Source: Hericium rajendrae (taxonomy: Eukaryota; Basidiomycota; Agaricomycetes; Russulales; Hericiaceae). From it: 64,000 nt of DNA. The number at the start of each line of letters is the position of its first letter. Position 1 is the first letter of the stretch. Shown here in pieces: positions 47,023-58,592 of this stretch. A program made the translations under genes and the position numbers. The notes under the pieces were generated by a model. That model saw only the letters and a program-made list of their open reading frames with translations, was not told where the DNA came from and ran no database searches. The stretch covers positions 496,001 through 560,000 of the forward strand of contig CM065890.1 of assembly GCA_033439255.1 (NCBI GenBank), written 5' to 3'.

Positions 47023-47704
47023 ATGTTCGCACCCGCCTTTGTCGCCACCGTCGTAGCTGCCCTCGCTGGCTACGCCGCCGCTCAGGAATCTCACCAAGTC
47101 ACCGTGTGTTTTACATTCATGCTCCTGCGCGACACATCCGATGCTAACATCGCTGCCGCGCCGATGATAGATGACCAACAACTGCCCTAGCGGCCGCCCC
47201 GTCTTCCTGTACCAGGCTGACAGCACCCCGCAGGGCCCCACGACGATCAACGGCCAGCTCCTAGGTGGCGTCGCCTGGCTCGACGGCTTCGCCGGCGCGG
47301 ACTGCCTGAGCTCGGGCGTGAACTGCGGCATCGTCGAGTTCACCCTCAGAGACGATGCCCCCTTTCAGAACGCTGCTGACTTCTCCCTCCTGACGGGGCC
47401 CGGCCTGGGCAACCACCAGTTGTACGTATCCTCATAGTCGTCGTTTCGCACGTGTATCCGGCTGAATGGGTTGGCGATGTCCAGTACGTACCCCATGGCG
47501 TTTAACTACCTAGGCGCATGCACCCAGAGCGCGACGTGCGCCTCGCCGTCCAACTGCCCAGGTGCTTACACTGGCAGCAACACCACTTCCGGTTCTCCCG
47601 TCCAGTGCATCGGCCGTGAAGTCGGCGTAAGTCTCGTCATATAGCGCCCGAGGTTACTTCTCACTAACGCCGTGCGTTTATAGATCCATATCACCTTCTG
47701 CTGA
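47023..47704 (+). CDS. Small cysteine-rich secreted protein 1
   Basis: Four exons: 47023-47103, 47171-47421, 47485-47626 and 47684-47704, giving 164 aa. Signal peptide MFAPAFVATVVAALAGYAAA. The mature part opens QESHQVTMTNNC and has eight cysteines ending in IHITFC. One N-glycosylation sequon (SNTTS). The pattern ESH-VT-TNNC ... ITFC is that of basidiomycete proteins usually annotated as glycopeptide or distant thaumatin-like; the biochemical role is unknown. Each exon boundary falls at the same residue as in genes 2 and 3. Expected to be extracellular with four disulfides. Confidence 0.87.
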
Positions 47705-50077
47705 TTGATGGAATCACAGTCGGAACGTTAAGCTCAGACGCTATGAGAATGAGTCATCAATGTAGTATCAACAGAGAAAACCTTAAATATACAAAGAACA
47801 GTCCAGACAACTCTTGTAGGATGTGATTATGCGGATATACTGTACTTTGGAATGAAACATGACTATAGTCAAGAAAACATGATGCGTGGACTCGGAGTCC
47901 AATGAATTGCGGCCGAAGGATTGCCTTCTAGTGGCAAAGCACAACCTCGAATAAAACGGACTGCGTGGTCGAGGCCCTTGTAAAGTTCAAGATCGTGGCC
48001 TGGGTCATGAAGGCATGTTCTGGTACGTCGAAGGTTACACCCGTATGCATGGCACCAAATCAGCTGTGCAGGTGGGTGCAGGTGGCCGAGAAGGCGTTCG
48101 ACACGAGCAAGAGGCGCACGTGCATTGTCGGATTTCCTGCTATCATCCAACATCACATCTGTATAACCTTTCTCGATTTCGCCTGGCAGCTGGTGAAGTC
48201 GGGGCTGTCGAGACGCGACAGCATCCCCGCCAACGACCAAGCCGGCGCTGTCAATGCGAACTCATCATGCCCGCATGTCATCGTCGGCAGGCAGGACCCG
48301 GACTTACCACGCTCTTGTCCGTTACCCCGAGTCACCGATGGAGTTCCAAGCCATCGACAATGGGCACGAGCTAACACAGAACGACTATCTTCTGGGTGAG
48401 GTCTGCTCGGAGACTAGGCACGAGCGACACCGGCAACGCGTTCGCGGGCGGCAACCGGCGCACGAGGCCCTTCAGAAGTGAGACGCAGATGCCGACACGT
48501 CCAAGAGTTCGCTATGCATGGACACAAAAGCTCACGCACCTGCGAAGAAGACCTTGGAATATCAGCAGGCAGAATTTACAGATGTTGATCTAAGTTAAGA
48601 TCGTACCAGGGATGTTGTCGCACGTGCAAGATATCACTGGGATGTCAGCGGGATTCAAACGAAAGCATGGAAAACAGGGCTGGTAACTCCTACTTACACG
48701 ATGTTACATCGAAGCGACGCGCGAGTGACGTTGAGTGTGTCCATGGATCGAAGAACGTGGGAGGCCAGCGGTCTAGTACTAGTGCATAAGTATTGACTAG
48801 GATCAGATGTCGAGCAGAATTGACTAGAAGTTGGACATGAACAAGTCACTGGGCTTCATTTTGCCCGACAAAAGCCGTCAAAGAAGAATTCTGGCGCCAA
48901 TTTCCAAATTGATCTTGTTTCGGATGGTAAGCGGGAGGTGCCGGCCACTATAATGGACCGCTGGGAAATCGACGAGTGCAAATACGTCCAAACATTCAGC
49001 GCTCCACTGGCAACGAAATTCTTTGCTTGGTTCACGCACTTGAGTTGCTCTACAAGTTAACTTGAAACAAGTTCTAGTGAGTACGGCTAATGAGATTGAT
49101 AAGGTGGGCTTACTTGTCTCCGCGGTTCTCGATGCATTCTAAGTATACTTATTTTGGGGTAGAGTTTATTGGAGCATCATTCAACGGCGCAGCCGTCTCA
49201 GCTGTGTTCCGGGCGCCATGGGGTAGTCATAGTTGTGGACGACGTCCATGCCGCTTGAGCCGAAGATACTGACCATTGATCTGGAGCAGAGTCTGGTCAT
49301 CCCCGCACCTTTCTCACCACGAAGGCCCAGGTCAGAAACCCCGATGATCGCAGAAATGAGCGCAAGCGTCTACGGTGTCGTAGGTATCCCTTCGACCTTG
49401 GTGTCGTTTACGTCGCAGGCCCACGACTCCGTTCTGCCTCTGCCAAGATTCTTCGGGATTTTGGTGCTTGCTGACAGTGGGTACACAACGAGACCTGACG
49501 GATGAGATCAATATTCTATTTTACTTCCATTACAGCGCCAAATGCAAAAGACTGGAATTCTGATCTTCAAGGTAGGAATAGGTTTATTTCGGGCGCACGT
49601 GTGTCTCTGACATCAAAGCTTAGCTAAATATCTTGAGCGCTCTGACGTTTGGGCGCTGAGTATCTCTGGGACTTGGTACGAACTAGCAGTCGTTACATAC
49701 GGTGGCGCGATGAGGCTGAACGATTGAAACAGCCTTTCATACTGCTCGTTGGCTCCATGGAAGGATTTCAGCACCTGAAACGCTCCGAATACAGGGCTTC
49801 TGAACTTCAAGGTATCGATGATTTCGAATTTCAGATGCTTCAAGTGAGCCTGCAGCATCGGTGTGCAGCTCAATACCTGTGAGTTCTCTGGAATTGGAGC
49901 GTTGTACATCATAGCTTTCGGGCGCCATGAGAATGTCACTGTTTGATGTTGCTCCACATACACATTGGAAAGTCACCGCTTCCAACCAAGTTGAACCCTC
50001 AGGTCAGATGCTGACTCTCCCGTGAAACTCGATGATTCGGCCAGCCGATGTCGGCGGGCAGTCGAAACTGCCTCGCA
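47705..50077. other. 2.4-kb spacer; right part shared with the SSP 3 upstream region
   Basis: No gene with support. From about 48900 on it aligns by eye with about 52760-53500: TCCAA-TTGATC, GGACCG-TGGGAAAT, GTCTCAGCTG/GATCTGGAGCAG-like pieces, GCGCCAAA..., TCAAAGC-TAGCT and GAGCGCTCTGA-..GGCGCTGAG. This shows that SSP 2 and SSP 3 were copied with more than 1 kb of 5' flank. An unplaced minus-strand frame lies at 47869-48240. Confidence 0.5.
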
Positions 50078-50085
50078 TATAAATA
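50078..50085 (+). promoter_or_regulatory. TATA box of SSP gene 2
   Basis: TATAAATA in GCCTCGCATATAAATATGAG, 106 bases before the ATG at 50184. Confidence 0.8.
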
Positions 50086-50183
50086 TGAGCTGTTCTTGGG
50101 CTCAATCCTACATCCCTAACTCTCCAGCTCATTCGACTTCTGTCTCTCAAGCACTACCGCACCATCATCTACCTATTTACATC

Positions 50184-50863
50184 ATGCTTGGCTCCGCCTT
50201 CGTCGCCACTGTCGTAGCTGCCCTCGCTGGCTACGTCGTCGCTCAAGAGTCTCACCAAGTCACCGTGCGTCTTCGCATCCGTGCTCTTGCGCGACACGCC
50301 CGACGCTAACATCGCTGTTGCACCCACCACAGATGACCAACAACTGCGGAAGCGGCAACCCCGTCTTCCTGTACGAGGCCGACAGCACCCCTCAGGGCCC
50401 CGGGACCATCAACGGTCAGCTCCTGGGCGGCATCGCCTGGATCGACGGCTTCTCGGGCGCCGACTGCCAGAGCTCGGGCGTGAACTGCGGTATCGTCGAG
50501 TTCACCCTGCGCGACGATGCTCCGAACCAGAACGCGGCCGACTTCTCGCTGCTGACGGGCCCCGGCCTGGGCAACCACCAGTTGTACGTACTTCATAGTC
50601 ACATTGCATGCGCGCGATAGGCTGAACGAGTTCGCGATATCAGCACGTACCCCATGGCATTCAACTACTTGGGCGCATGCTCCCAGAGCGCGACTTGCGC
50701 CTCGCCGTCCAACTGCCCAGGTGCTTACACTGGCAGCAACACCACCTCCGGTGCTCCCGTCCAGTGCATCGGCCGTGAAGTCGGCGTAAGTTCATTCAAT
50801 AGCACCGGGGGTTACCTCCTCGCTAACGCCGCTCGTTCTTAGATCCACATCTCCTTCTGTTGA
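50184..50863 (+). CDS. Small cysteine-rich secreted protein 2
   Basis: Four exons: 50184-50264, 50333-50583, 50644-50785 and 50843-50863 (81, 251, 142 and 21 bases, identical to gene 1), giving 164 aa. Signal peptide MLGSAFVATVVAALAGYVVA, then QESHQVTMTNNC. Eight cysteines in the same places, sequon SNTTS, end IHISFC. It differs from gene 1 by a modest number of substitutions, for example PSGRP to GSGNP and CLSS to CQSS. Likely extracellular; function unknown. Confidence 0.87.
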
Positions 50864-51658
50864 ATGAAGTAACCTCTTTCGGAGGCAAATAAAGCCCCTA
50901 TTCGAATAAATGGACGATAGTTACCCGAAGTGATTTGTATGACCTGCACTTATGCGACACAGTCGCTCGAATGTGATACTTTTCCCGGCTCGTACCGATG
51001 CGTACATGTCGCACTGCAGCTAATATTTCTTGGAAAATGTCAACTTTGCCCAAATGCTGATCAGTCTTGAACGAATTGGTCTTCCTTTGGTACATTACAC
51101 TAACCACTACAACGGTGTCATCCAAACGAATTAAGCCGCCATGTCCATAGCACTAGTAGTACAAAAACGACTCTAAATATACTTTGCGTGCAAGTATTTA
51201 TGTCCAAGACAAACTCCATCTACATTAGCGGTGGGGGGCTCGTGGCATATTCTCGCCATGTTCGACTTGAGGCAAGCAACAGATGAGAAAAACTCGTGAC
51301 TCGTGACACAGCTTGTGCAAGCCGGCTCGTTTTCTTGAGGGCATGGCCAACTTAGGATTTATACCGACGGCGCGGTGCTTTCACAAAAATCAAATGAAGT
51401 GCAATTAGATAAATTGGATTTCTGACAGGGAAAGACGATGAACGCGCGACTGGAGGCTCGTTATCCCAGATGAATATGCGCTCTAAATGTTGAGCTTATC
51501 GACGAACGACCTTCGACCAGCTCACCTGCAGAAACAGTGCGTAATTAGCCTTGGGGTAAGAGACGTACGCAGTAAGGTTACCAATACCCACCGGACAAGT
51601 CGGGAGCATCCTCGTAAAGCAAGTCTGTTTGATTGACTAACTAGTCCGTGGGCGTATC
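50864..51658. other. Intergenic spacer
   Basis: AT-rich 3' flank of SSP 2. Nothing recognised. Confidence 0.5.
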
Positions 51659-51659
51659 A

Positions 51660-52018
51660 TGATCAGTCTTCTTACTTTGCTGTGGCTTCGGCACCCCCAG
51701 GATCTCTGGATTAATTTTCTAGATCAGCGAATAAACCACGTCCAGGGTACGTCTCTTCGTGACCACCCGGAGATCGTTCAGCATGCCTGTCAGAAGACAG
51801 ATGACGAACTGGCAGGCTTGCTTGCCGACATGTCCTCTCTCCGCACGCATCGTAATGCGCTTTCTCGCTTTTCTGGATTCCCTATAAAAGTCTTGAGCCA
51901 CGTTTTCCACTTCCACGCTGCGAATGAGCCACCTCGCGAGAACAATTTTGGTTGCATTCGGGCAATTCGCGTTTGCAGGTTCTGGCACTTCAACATCCCA
52001 ACCTATGGAGCAATATAA
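51660..52018 (+). pseudogene. Truncated F-box gene
   Basis: Open for about 110 codons and clearly related to the gene at 41850: HPQDLWINFLDQRINHVQGT, SLRDHPEIVQHACQKTDDEL, LRTHRNALSRFSGFPIKVLS and IRAIRVCRFWHFNIPTYGAI. The F-box core is eroded (FPIKVLSHVFHF). The conserved WRETALQHPSLW segment is deleted, jumping from RFW to HFNIPTYGA. The LRR part is absent, so it cannot be a working adaptor. Confidence 0.8.
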
Positions 52019-52264
52019 CGGATTGACTCGGTCAGAAAATGGGCAGAAGAGATGCTCGTGCGCACACATCCACGTCGATGGAGACGCGCGACTAGAGACG
52101 AGGTGTGCCGAGTGGATATGGACCCTGCATGTTGAGTTGTCGAGGAGCGGCACGGTGCAGGGACGCGCTGACCTGGCAGACGTCGCGACGGTCATTTAGA
52201 ATACGGCTCCAGCCTAATTCGCTCTGTTCCCGTCAGCCTACATCCCAATATCGTCATCTAGGGA

Positions 52265-52350
52265 ATGCGAACGCGCCTAGTTGGCTACCATATGACGCCG
52301 AGCACGACAATGACGCTTTCGGGGAGGAGTGCGCGAAGGTAGGCGGAAAA
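52265..52350 (-). pseudogene. PIG-P fragment
   Basis: On the minus strand the frame TLRALLPESVIVVLGVIW followed by TAG and PTR matches the PIG-P segment FWVLFPDSSVAALGVTWYPS at 40530-40620. Only this segment survives, and the Tyr after Trp is a stop. It sits next to an F-box fragment, which suggests that both moved together. Confidence 0.6.
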
Positions 52351-52374
52351 TGTGGCTTGTGGTGAAAGGCATTG

Positions 52375-52475
52375 GTCCGTCCGTCGAGCGCTACGAGTGT
52401 TGCGGAGAGGGCTGCGATTTCAGCATCGAGAAGCGTCTTGGCCTTGACATTGAAGTCCGGGGAGAGTAAATCCAG
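52375..52475 (-). pseudogene. F-box N-terminal fragment
   Basis: The minus frame LDLLSPDFNVKAKTLLDAEI followed by AALSATLVALDGRTNAFHH matches the heptad region before the F-box (DDEVAILLTAVSILRTRRNAL in the intact gene) and the start of the relic at 45290. It ends abruptly before the F-box core. Confidence 0.5.
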
Positions 52476-53606
52476 ATCGGAAAACCGTCATGCGACGATG
52501 GCTTCCCAGAAAGACCTGTGGTTAGCATCATCAGAACGATCTATTAATCAGGCTGGAGGCCTCGCGGTGAAAGTGAAAGCATATCGCGCAGCATCAGCTG
52601 GTCGGGCGCTCGATTCATTGCGACTCCCCGACCTCGGGGCGCCTGCATATGACGCTCGACTACCAGTGGATGATCATCGAGTCAAGTACCAGTATTGCCA
52701 GCGTGTACTTGTCAACCGCAAGCTTGTTGCTCTGGCAGGGGTTGTCCCTCATTCCAAGTTGATCAATGCCGGGCCGGCCTGGGCCGGTGGGAAATGTTGG
52801 TCGAAAATGTTCAGCACTGCAATGGGTCTTGCTGCCTCTTGCTGCCTCTCACACGCGTGTCTCTTTACTTGGAACAACTGCTACTAGGTACGGTTGATCA
52901 TCCATGGCTTACTTTCTTGATGGATCAATTTTCGAATTCCCGCTTTCTGTAAACCACTAGTGCCAGCGCTATGGGCTCGCAGTAGACGACATCTATGGGC
53001 GCTTGAGCTTGAGCCGGTATGGTTGACGATTGATTTGAAACAGATGCTGTTCGCGTGTACATCTTGCTCACAACTGTGACCCAGGACTGACAGGAAGTCT
53101 GATGTCTGCGGGCGCCGACGGCGTAGGCATTCCTAGTTGCCATTACCGTTTACGTCGCGGGTTATCATTGTTGCCTCTATTAATTCCTTGTAGGTCTCGA
53201 TGAGTGCTAAGCAGTCGCCACATGCGGAGGAGTTATACGGGCTCACTGGTAGGAACAGCACTCTGCATCCCACATCCGAGATTCCGAACTCCGGGCAATG
53301 CTTTCAGCGCCAAACGGCCGAGGGCGGGACTTCGGACCTTCAAGATGGGAATATTTAACTTCGAATTCAAAGTGTGCATGCATCTTTGCAGCGTCAAAGC
53401 GTAGCTCAAAGCCTGTCAGCGCTCTGAACTCGGAGCGCTGAGCATCGCAGCATTTCGAAAATCCCGGGCACGTCACCGTGTGATGTGCCCACGGAGCACC
53501 TTGGAGTGTTGCACTAGTCGCAATGAGGTTCCATTCGTAGGTCACATTTTTACCGTCTAATTTAACTCGACGAAATTCGAGCAGTTGGCGCTCATGCAGC
53601 CTCCCG
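52476..53606. other. 5' flank of SSP 3, duplicated from the SSP 2 flank
   Basis: No gene. The + strand piece ATGGCTTCCCAGAAAGACCT at 52497 resembles an F-box gene 5' end but reads no further. The rest is the homologue of 48900-50030. Confidence 0.45.
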
Positions 53607-53614
53607 TATAAATA
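53607..53614 (+). promoter_or_regulatory. TATA box of SSP gene 3
   Basis: TATAAATA in GCCTCCCGTATAAATACGCG, 106 bases before the ATG at 53713. Confidence 0.8.
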
Positions 53615-53712
53615 CGCGCTGCTCATGGATTTATTCCTACAGCAACAACTCCCAAGTTGCTTCATCTCCTCTCACCTCAGCACTACCGCACGCTCAACTA
53701 TCTATCTGCATC

Positions 53713-54387
53713 ATGTTTGCTCCCGCCTTCGTCGCCACTGTCGTAGCTGCCCTCGTAGGCTACGCCGCCGCCGAGTCTCACCAAGTCACCGTGCGTCTTC
53801 CGGTCGATGCTCCCGCGCTACGTTCTCGACGCTGACATCGTCGTATTAATGACAGATGACCAACAACTGTGGCAGCGGCCGCCCCGTCTTTCTGTACGAG
53901 GCCAACGGCAACCCGCAGGGGCCCACGACCATCAATGGCCAGCTCCTAGGCGGCGTCGCCTGGCTCGACGGTTTCGCCGGTGCTGACTGCCAGAGCTCTG
54001 GTGTCAACTGCGGCATCGTTGAGTTTACCCTGCGCGACGACGCGCCGAACCAGAACGCGGCCGATTTCTCGCTGCTGACGGGCCCCGGCCTGGGTAACCA
54101 CCAATTGTGCGTGTCTTCATAGTCGCATTGCGTGCGTGCGAGACTGAACGGGGTGCGCGATGTTCAGCACGTACCCCATGGCGTTCAACTACTTCGGTGC
54201 GTGCTCGGAGAGCGCGTCGTGCCCGTCGGCGAGCAACTGCCAGGGCGCGTACACGGGCAGCGACACCACCTCTGGTAGGCCCATCCAATGCGTCGGCAGC
54301 GAAGTTGGCGTAGGTTTTATCTTATAGCGCCCGGAATTACATGTCACTAACGCCGCGCATTCGTAGATCCACATCACCTTCTGCTGA
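53713..54387 (+). CDS. Small cysteine-rich secreted protein 3
   Basis: Four exons: 53713-53790, 53856-54106, 54168-54309 and 54367-54387 (78, 251, 142, 21), giving 163 aa; one codon shorter in exon 1 than genes 1 and 2 (AAAESHQVT lacks the Gln). Eight cysteines and ITFC end. The exon 3 part is the most divergent of the three (ACSESASCPSASNCQGAYTG, SDTTS). It has lost the NTT sequon, so it is probably not glycosylated there. Secreted, function unknown. Confidence 0.87.
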
Positions 54388-55166
54388 TTGGAAGAACCTC
54401 TTTCAAAGACTCGATCCAAACTGCCGGAGTATAGCTGCATAAAGTGATCCGTGAATGTCATGTACTTATGCGATATCTTGTTGTTGTCGTATGATCGCTC
54501 GAATTTGATACTTCTTGCCTTGATTGATGCCTTGGACGAGCTCGGACGCGTACATCTAGCCAATTAAGATCTTCTGAAAAATGATAGCTACATTGCCTCG
54601 GGCGATAGAATAAGTACTATTTGGAGAAGCTATTGATACATTGCAGTACTTAATCACTAGCTATTACTACTTACAGTCCTTCGCCCGAGGTCAGAGAAAA
54701 ATATCTTCATGCACGGATTAGCGGTGAGGGATGTCGGTGATCCCGTCCAGGAGGCCTAATAAAACGCCCCATATCTCCCAAAAATCCACATCGATCAGGG
54801 CCTGACCGTTGTTCGTGAAAGGCTGCTTGGTCGCAGGTGGCTGCTTGCTCAGGCTCAAGCGTCGCAGATTCCCGACAAGGACAGCCGGATCAAAGATTAC
54901 GGCTCCGAGACGGACACGTTGACCAGTCCAAGAACCCAGCCGACAGATCACACTAATATTTCTATCTGAACAAAGACAGTAATGTCCATTTAATTCACAA
55001 CGCAATTCTGACAATCATGCACATAAAAGCTAGATAAGGTATCGATAAATTGCGGCGTGTAGATCCTGAAGCCTGATGATACACGAGACATATGCGAAAG
55101 CGCGTCTATATACTGGTGCAGTCCATGGCGAAAACGGAAACGAGAGAATGGGGAAGGGGAAGAAGT
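54388..55166. other. Convergent spacer
   Basis: 3' flanks of SSP 3 (plus) and the MFS gene (minus). No gene seen. Confidence 0.5.
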
Positions 55167-58100
55167 CTAGCGGATAAGAAGGCTGTGCAGAACCGCGAGT
55201 GCAGTGAAGGCAGCACAGGCGAAGAAGCCGAGGTAGTATCCACTTGGGTCCTTTTCTACGGAGAGTGACCAGAGCTGTATGCAGTGATAAGTGTCAGCAG
55301 TGGGCGGTACAGTATTGATGTTAACTTACGTAGCCTCCTAAAATGGGTCCGAAGCAGCGAGCCAGACTGACGATACTCTGGGCAAGACCGTTTGCGAGAC
55401 CGACTACAGGCGGCGGCGACACTGAGAGCAGCCCGACGGTTAGCTCAGAGAAGACTAATGTAACTGAATGAACGCACTATAGTTCAGCAAGATTGAGACA
55501 GATGTATATGCGAACGTGCTGCCGCAATATCGGACAGCCCTATAGATGATGAAATGGATAAATTGAGCGCAATCCCGAGTCAAAGTATTCGAAGATACGT
55601 ACGTGCTGACCGCAAGAGCTGACATACAGTATCGTTAGAAGAGAAGCGGAAGCATTTCTGAAACTACTCACCAGTCATGAGGATGAAGTTTCCATCATCG
55701 TTCGGGCTAGCAAGGACACGGTACATAACAACGGTGACGTAGGCGGGTATGAACAAAAGCGAGCCGACGCGGAACATCGCGAGGTGAGAGAATCGGCCTC
55801 TGGGCGGACTGCGAAAGGCAAAAGTTATCAGTACATCAACTTGATCGAGGACATTGGCGAGCATTACACACCCGATATTACTATACGTCGATAGAATGAA
55901 ACGTCAATACAGAGTCAATGGTCAAATGAAGTAACAGATACGAACGGATATAGATAGAACTGGTATGCAATTTGTGCAAGACACATTAACGCAGCTGAAT
56001 GAATACAGTCTCAACAATGAGATACCAGCATGAACGATAATCACACTCACTAAGCTGCGCAAAATGACCCGCATTTAGATTCAGCCCGCCAACCTCGAAC
56101 CCGCTAAAATCCAGGAAGAAACATCAGCCAGGTCCTTTAGACACCGAAAGGGAAGTTACGCACGACACGAGATAAGACAGAAACACCATGTCGTGTGTCG
56201 TCGAATGCAGCGCCAACAAGCCATACTGTGTAATGATCAGCATCGGCAGCTGGCTGAATGGCGACGGCAGCTTCTCCATCTCGGGCTCCGTGCCCGCATC
56301 GGAGCCACCTTCACTAAACGCGTCGACATCGAGCAGTCTTTGTGCCTCAATAACAGCAGGCGGCGTGCGCACACCGGAGTGCGAAAAGATGGAGGGCACG
56401 CCGGAGGAGCGCCGTTGAGCCGCTTCGTGCGCGAGGCTTGGTGGAAGACCATGGCCTAATGCAAACGAGGTGCGGCGTGGGGAGTATCCCGACGTCGCCG
56501 ACTGTCGACGAGGTACTGCGAGTGAAACCCGGGGCCCTGGGCCAGTATGCGAAGACGAGTCGCGGTGCTGCTGTGATGAGAGACGATGGGGACCAAGAGC
56601 TGATGGCGGGCGCGTATAAGTGCGTCCTTTACGCGTAGGCGTGTCCAGCAAATCCATCTCGTCTTCGCTGTCGATTTCCTGTGCATCCTGTTCAAATAGC
56701 GCTGCATCCTCTTCTTCCGTGTCGCTCTCGAACACCTCTTCGCCGTCGACGTTCATAGCCGCAGCAACCCACAGATCCGCGATGTTCGTCACCGCATTCT
56801 CATTCGCCATCAACAGACGCTGCGCGAAATTCAGATCTGCACCCTCTCTCCCGAGAGACTGAGCAGTGCTCTCAGGCCTCCTTGAAGTGGAAGCCATGCT
56901 TCCTCGACGGTAGGAAGCGCCGCTTTCCAGACGCCGACGGAACTGCAAGCTGCGCGCAGGTCCCGCACCGTAGCTATATCCATATGCAGAACCGTCGGCA
57001 CGACTTGTGCGCCTGGATGGAACAGGCATAGGAGTGGTGGAAAGCGGGACAGGGGGCGACGGCTCTGTTTCCTCCTGCGCGTGCGCATCATGCACTCGCT
57101 TTGCAAAGTAACCTGAGAGCTTGCGCGAAACGCGGCGATAGAAACCACGCCCCTTCCTAGGAGATGTCTCCGGTGAGTGGAAAGGCGAGAGTGGGCTGGT
57201 GAGAGATCCCGATGAAGGTTCCTCGGGAATGGTGGGATGTTGGGGATCTTCCGAAGAAAACGGCTTCTCAGGGGGGAGGCGGATGGCCCCTTGACGTGGG
57301 CCACCATCTGGCGCCAGAAATAGCGAAAGAAAGGCACCTACGCAAGGAGGGTGAGAAAAATGAACGGACATAATGTAGGAGATCACTATACCAAGGAGCG
57401 TGACCACTGCCGCAATGACACATGGCAAGAGATATGGATATGTCACAAATAAGGGGACAGTAGCGAACACCGAGGGCCACTTCTTGGCCGGGGATTCGAC
57501 TTCAAAACCCACGAAAGTAAGCATTCAATCCTGCCATGTCATGAAACCGAAGGCTTACACGCCCCGCCGACGATGGCACCGGCGACACCTCCCAAGCCCC
57601 AGCAAAAGCCCAGTATCGCATACGCACGACCCTCGTTGGAAGGGTCGGTGACCAGCGTGACGCAGCCACGGGCCACACCAATCGCCCCAGCGAAAATGCC
57701 CTGCATAAGGCGAATTGCCAAAGCTTGCCGCAGGGAAGTCGACGTTCCAAAAAGGGCGCAGGTAATTGAACCTCCGAGGAGCGAGATAAAGAGTACAATA
57801 CGCTGGCCATGTCTATTTGCAATGGTGGCCTGTTGGAAGAATATGAGTTCCGAGGTGGAGTCCAGGCATAGCAGACGGCGGAACATATGGAGGAAAAGCG
57901 GCGCACCCAAAGCATCGATGTCAGGAACTGAGTGAAGAAGAATGTGGACACTAAAAATAGGTGAGCTGCGTGTTGGACGAAAAGATAACTCAAACTACCT
58001 AGGATGCCAGTCCAAAGGCCGGCATCAGCTTCTGCAGAGAAATCGTCGAATCCTACAATAACGGAGAACAGTGTCAGCATGTAAATGAAGATGAGACATG

Positions 58101-58592
58101 AGTGATCCAAGTCTGTCGACCTCTGCGCATCTAACGGCGTGCAAGATTAGAATTTTACTCTCACCTTCTACCATGAACAACAGATACGGCGTCGATACAT
58201 TGGCTGTGAGGAATTCGCCCAGCAAAGCCTAGAGAGAATGAAATCGTCTACCAGGATATTTCGAAAGAATCACTCACGATAGATAACACAGTCATAGATA
58301 GCTTAGGCAGAGGTGTCGAATACGCCTCGCCAGTCTGCTGGAGCGCACTAGGGATCGGTGGCTTGTCTGACGGCGCACCCGGCGCCGGAGGCTCATCACC
58401 ATCTTCCCCTCTCCATTTCGCGAACCAACTCGGCCTGTGTGTCAGTCGACTAAACGAAATGCGCCCCGGACGCGCGGATGGACCTGGAGAGGTGTTTGCA
58501 AGGTCGTCATCTGCGACTGCGGAGTCGTCGATGCCGAAGACACGGCGCGGAAGGGTGGGACTGTAGCCTGAAGCTGGCTGTGGGGTACTCAT
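55167..58592 (-). CDS. MFS transporter with long central cytoplasmic loop
   Basis: Membrane transporter of the major facilitator superfamily (yeast YCR023C / zinc-induced-facilitator-like group by motif order). Start ATG at 58592 (MSTPQPASGYSPTLPRRVFG), stop at 55169-55167, about twelve short introns. The first half has a soluble N-terminus of about 100 aa, TMLGEFLTANVSTPYLLFMV and TFFFTQFLTSMLW. The signature loop reads ANRHGQRIVLFISLLGG, followed by AIRLMQGIFAGAIGVARG and GFCWGLGGVAGAIVGG. A hydrophilic loop of about 380 aa (Ser/Arg-rich, acidic patch VFESDTEEEDAALFEQD) separates TM6 from TM7. The second half includes MLIITQYGLLALHSTTHDMV, FRVGSLLFIPAYVTVVMY, YTSVSILLNYMSPPPVVGLA and NGLAQSIVSLARCFGPILGG. 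Substrate unknown. Confidence 0.85.

Noticed and set aside
47869-48240. 123-codon minus frame in the SSP 1-2 spacer
   Set aside because: No family signature; neighbouring frames are equally open.
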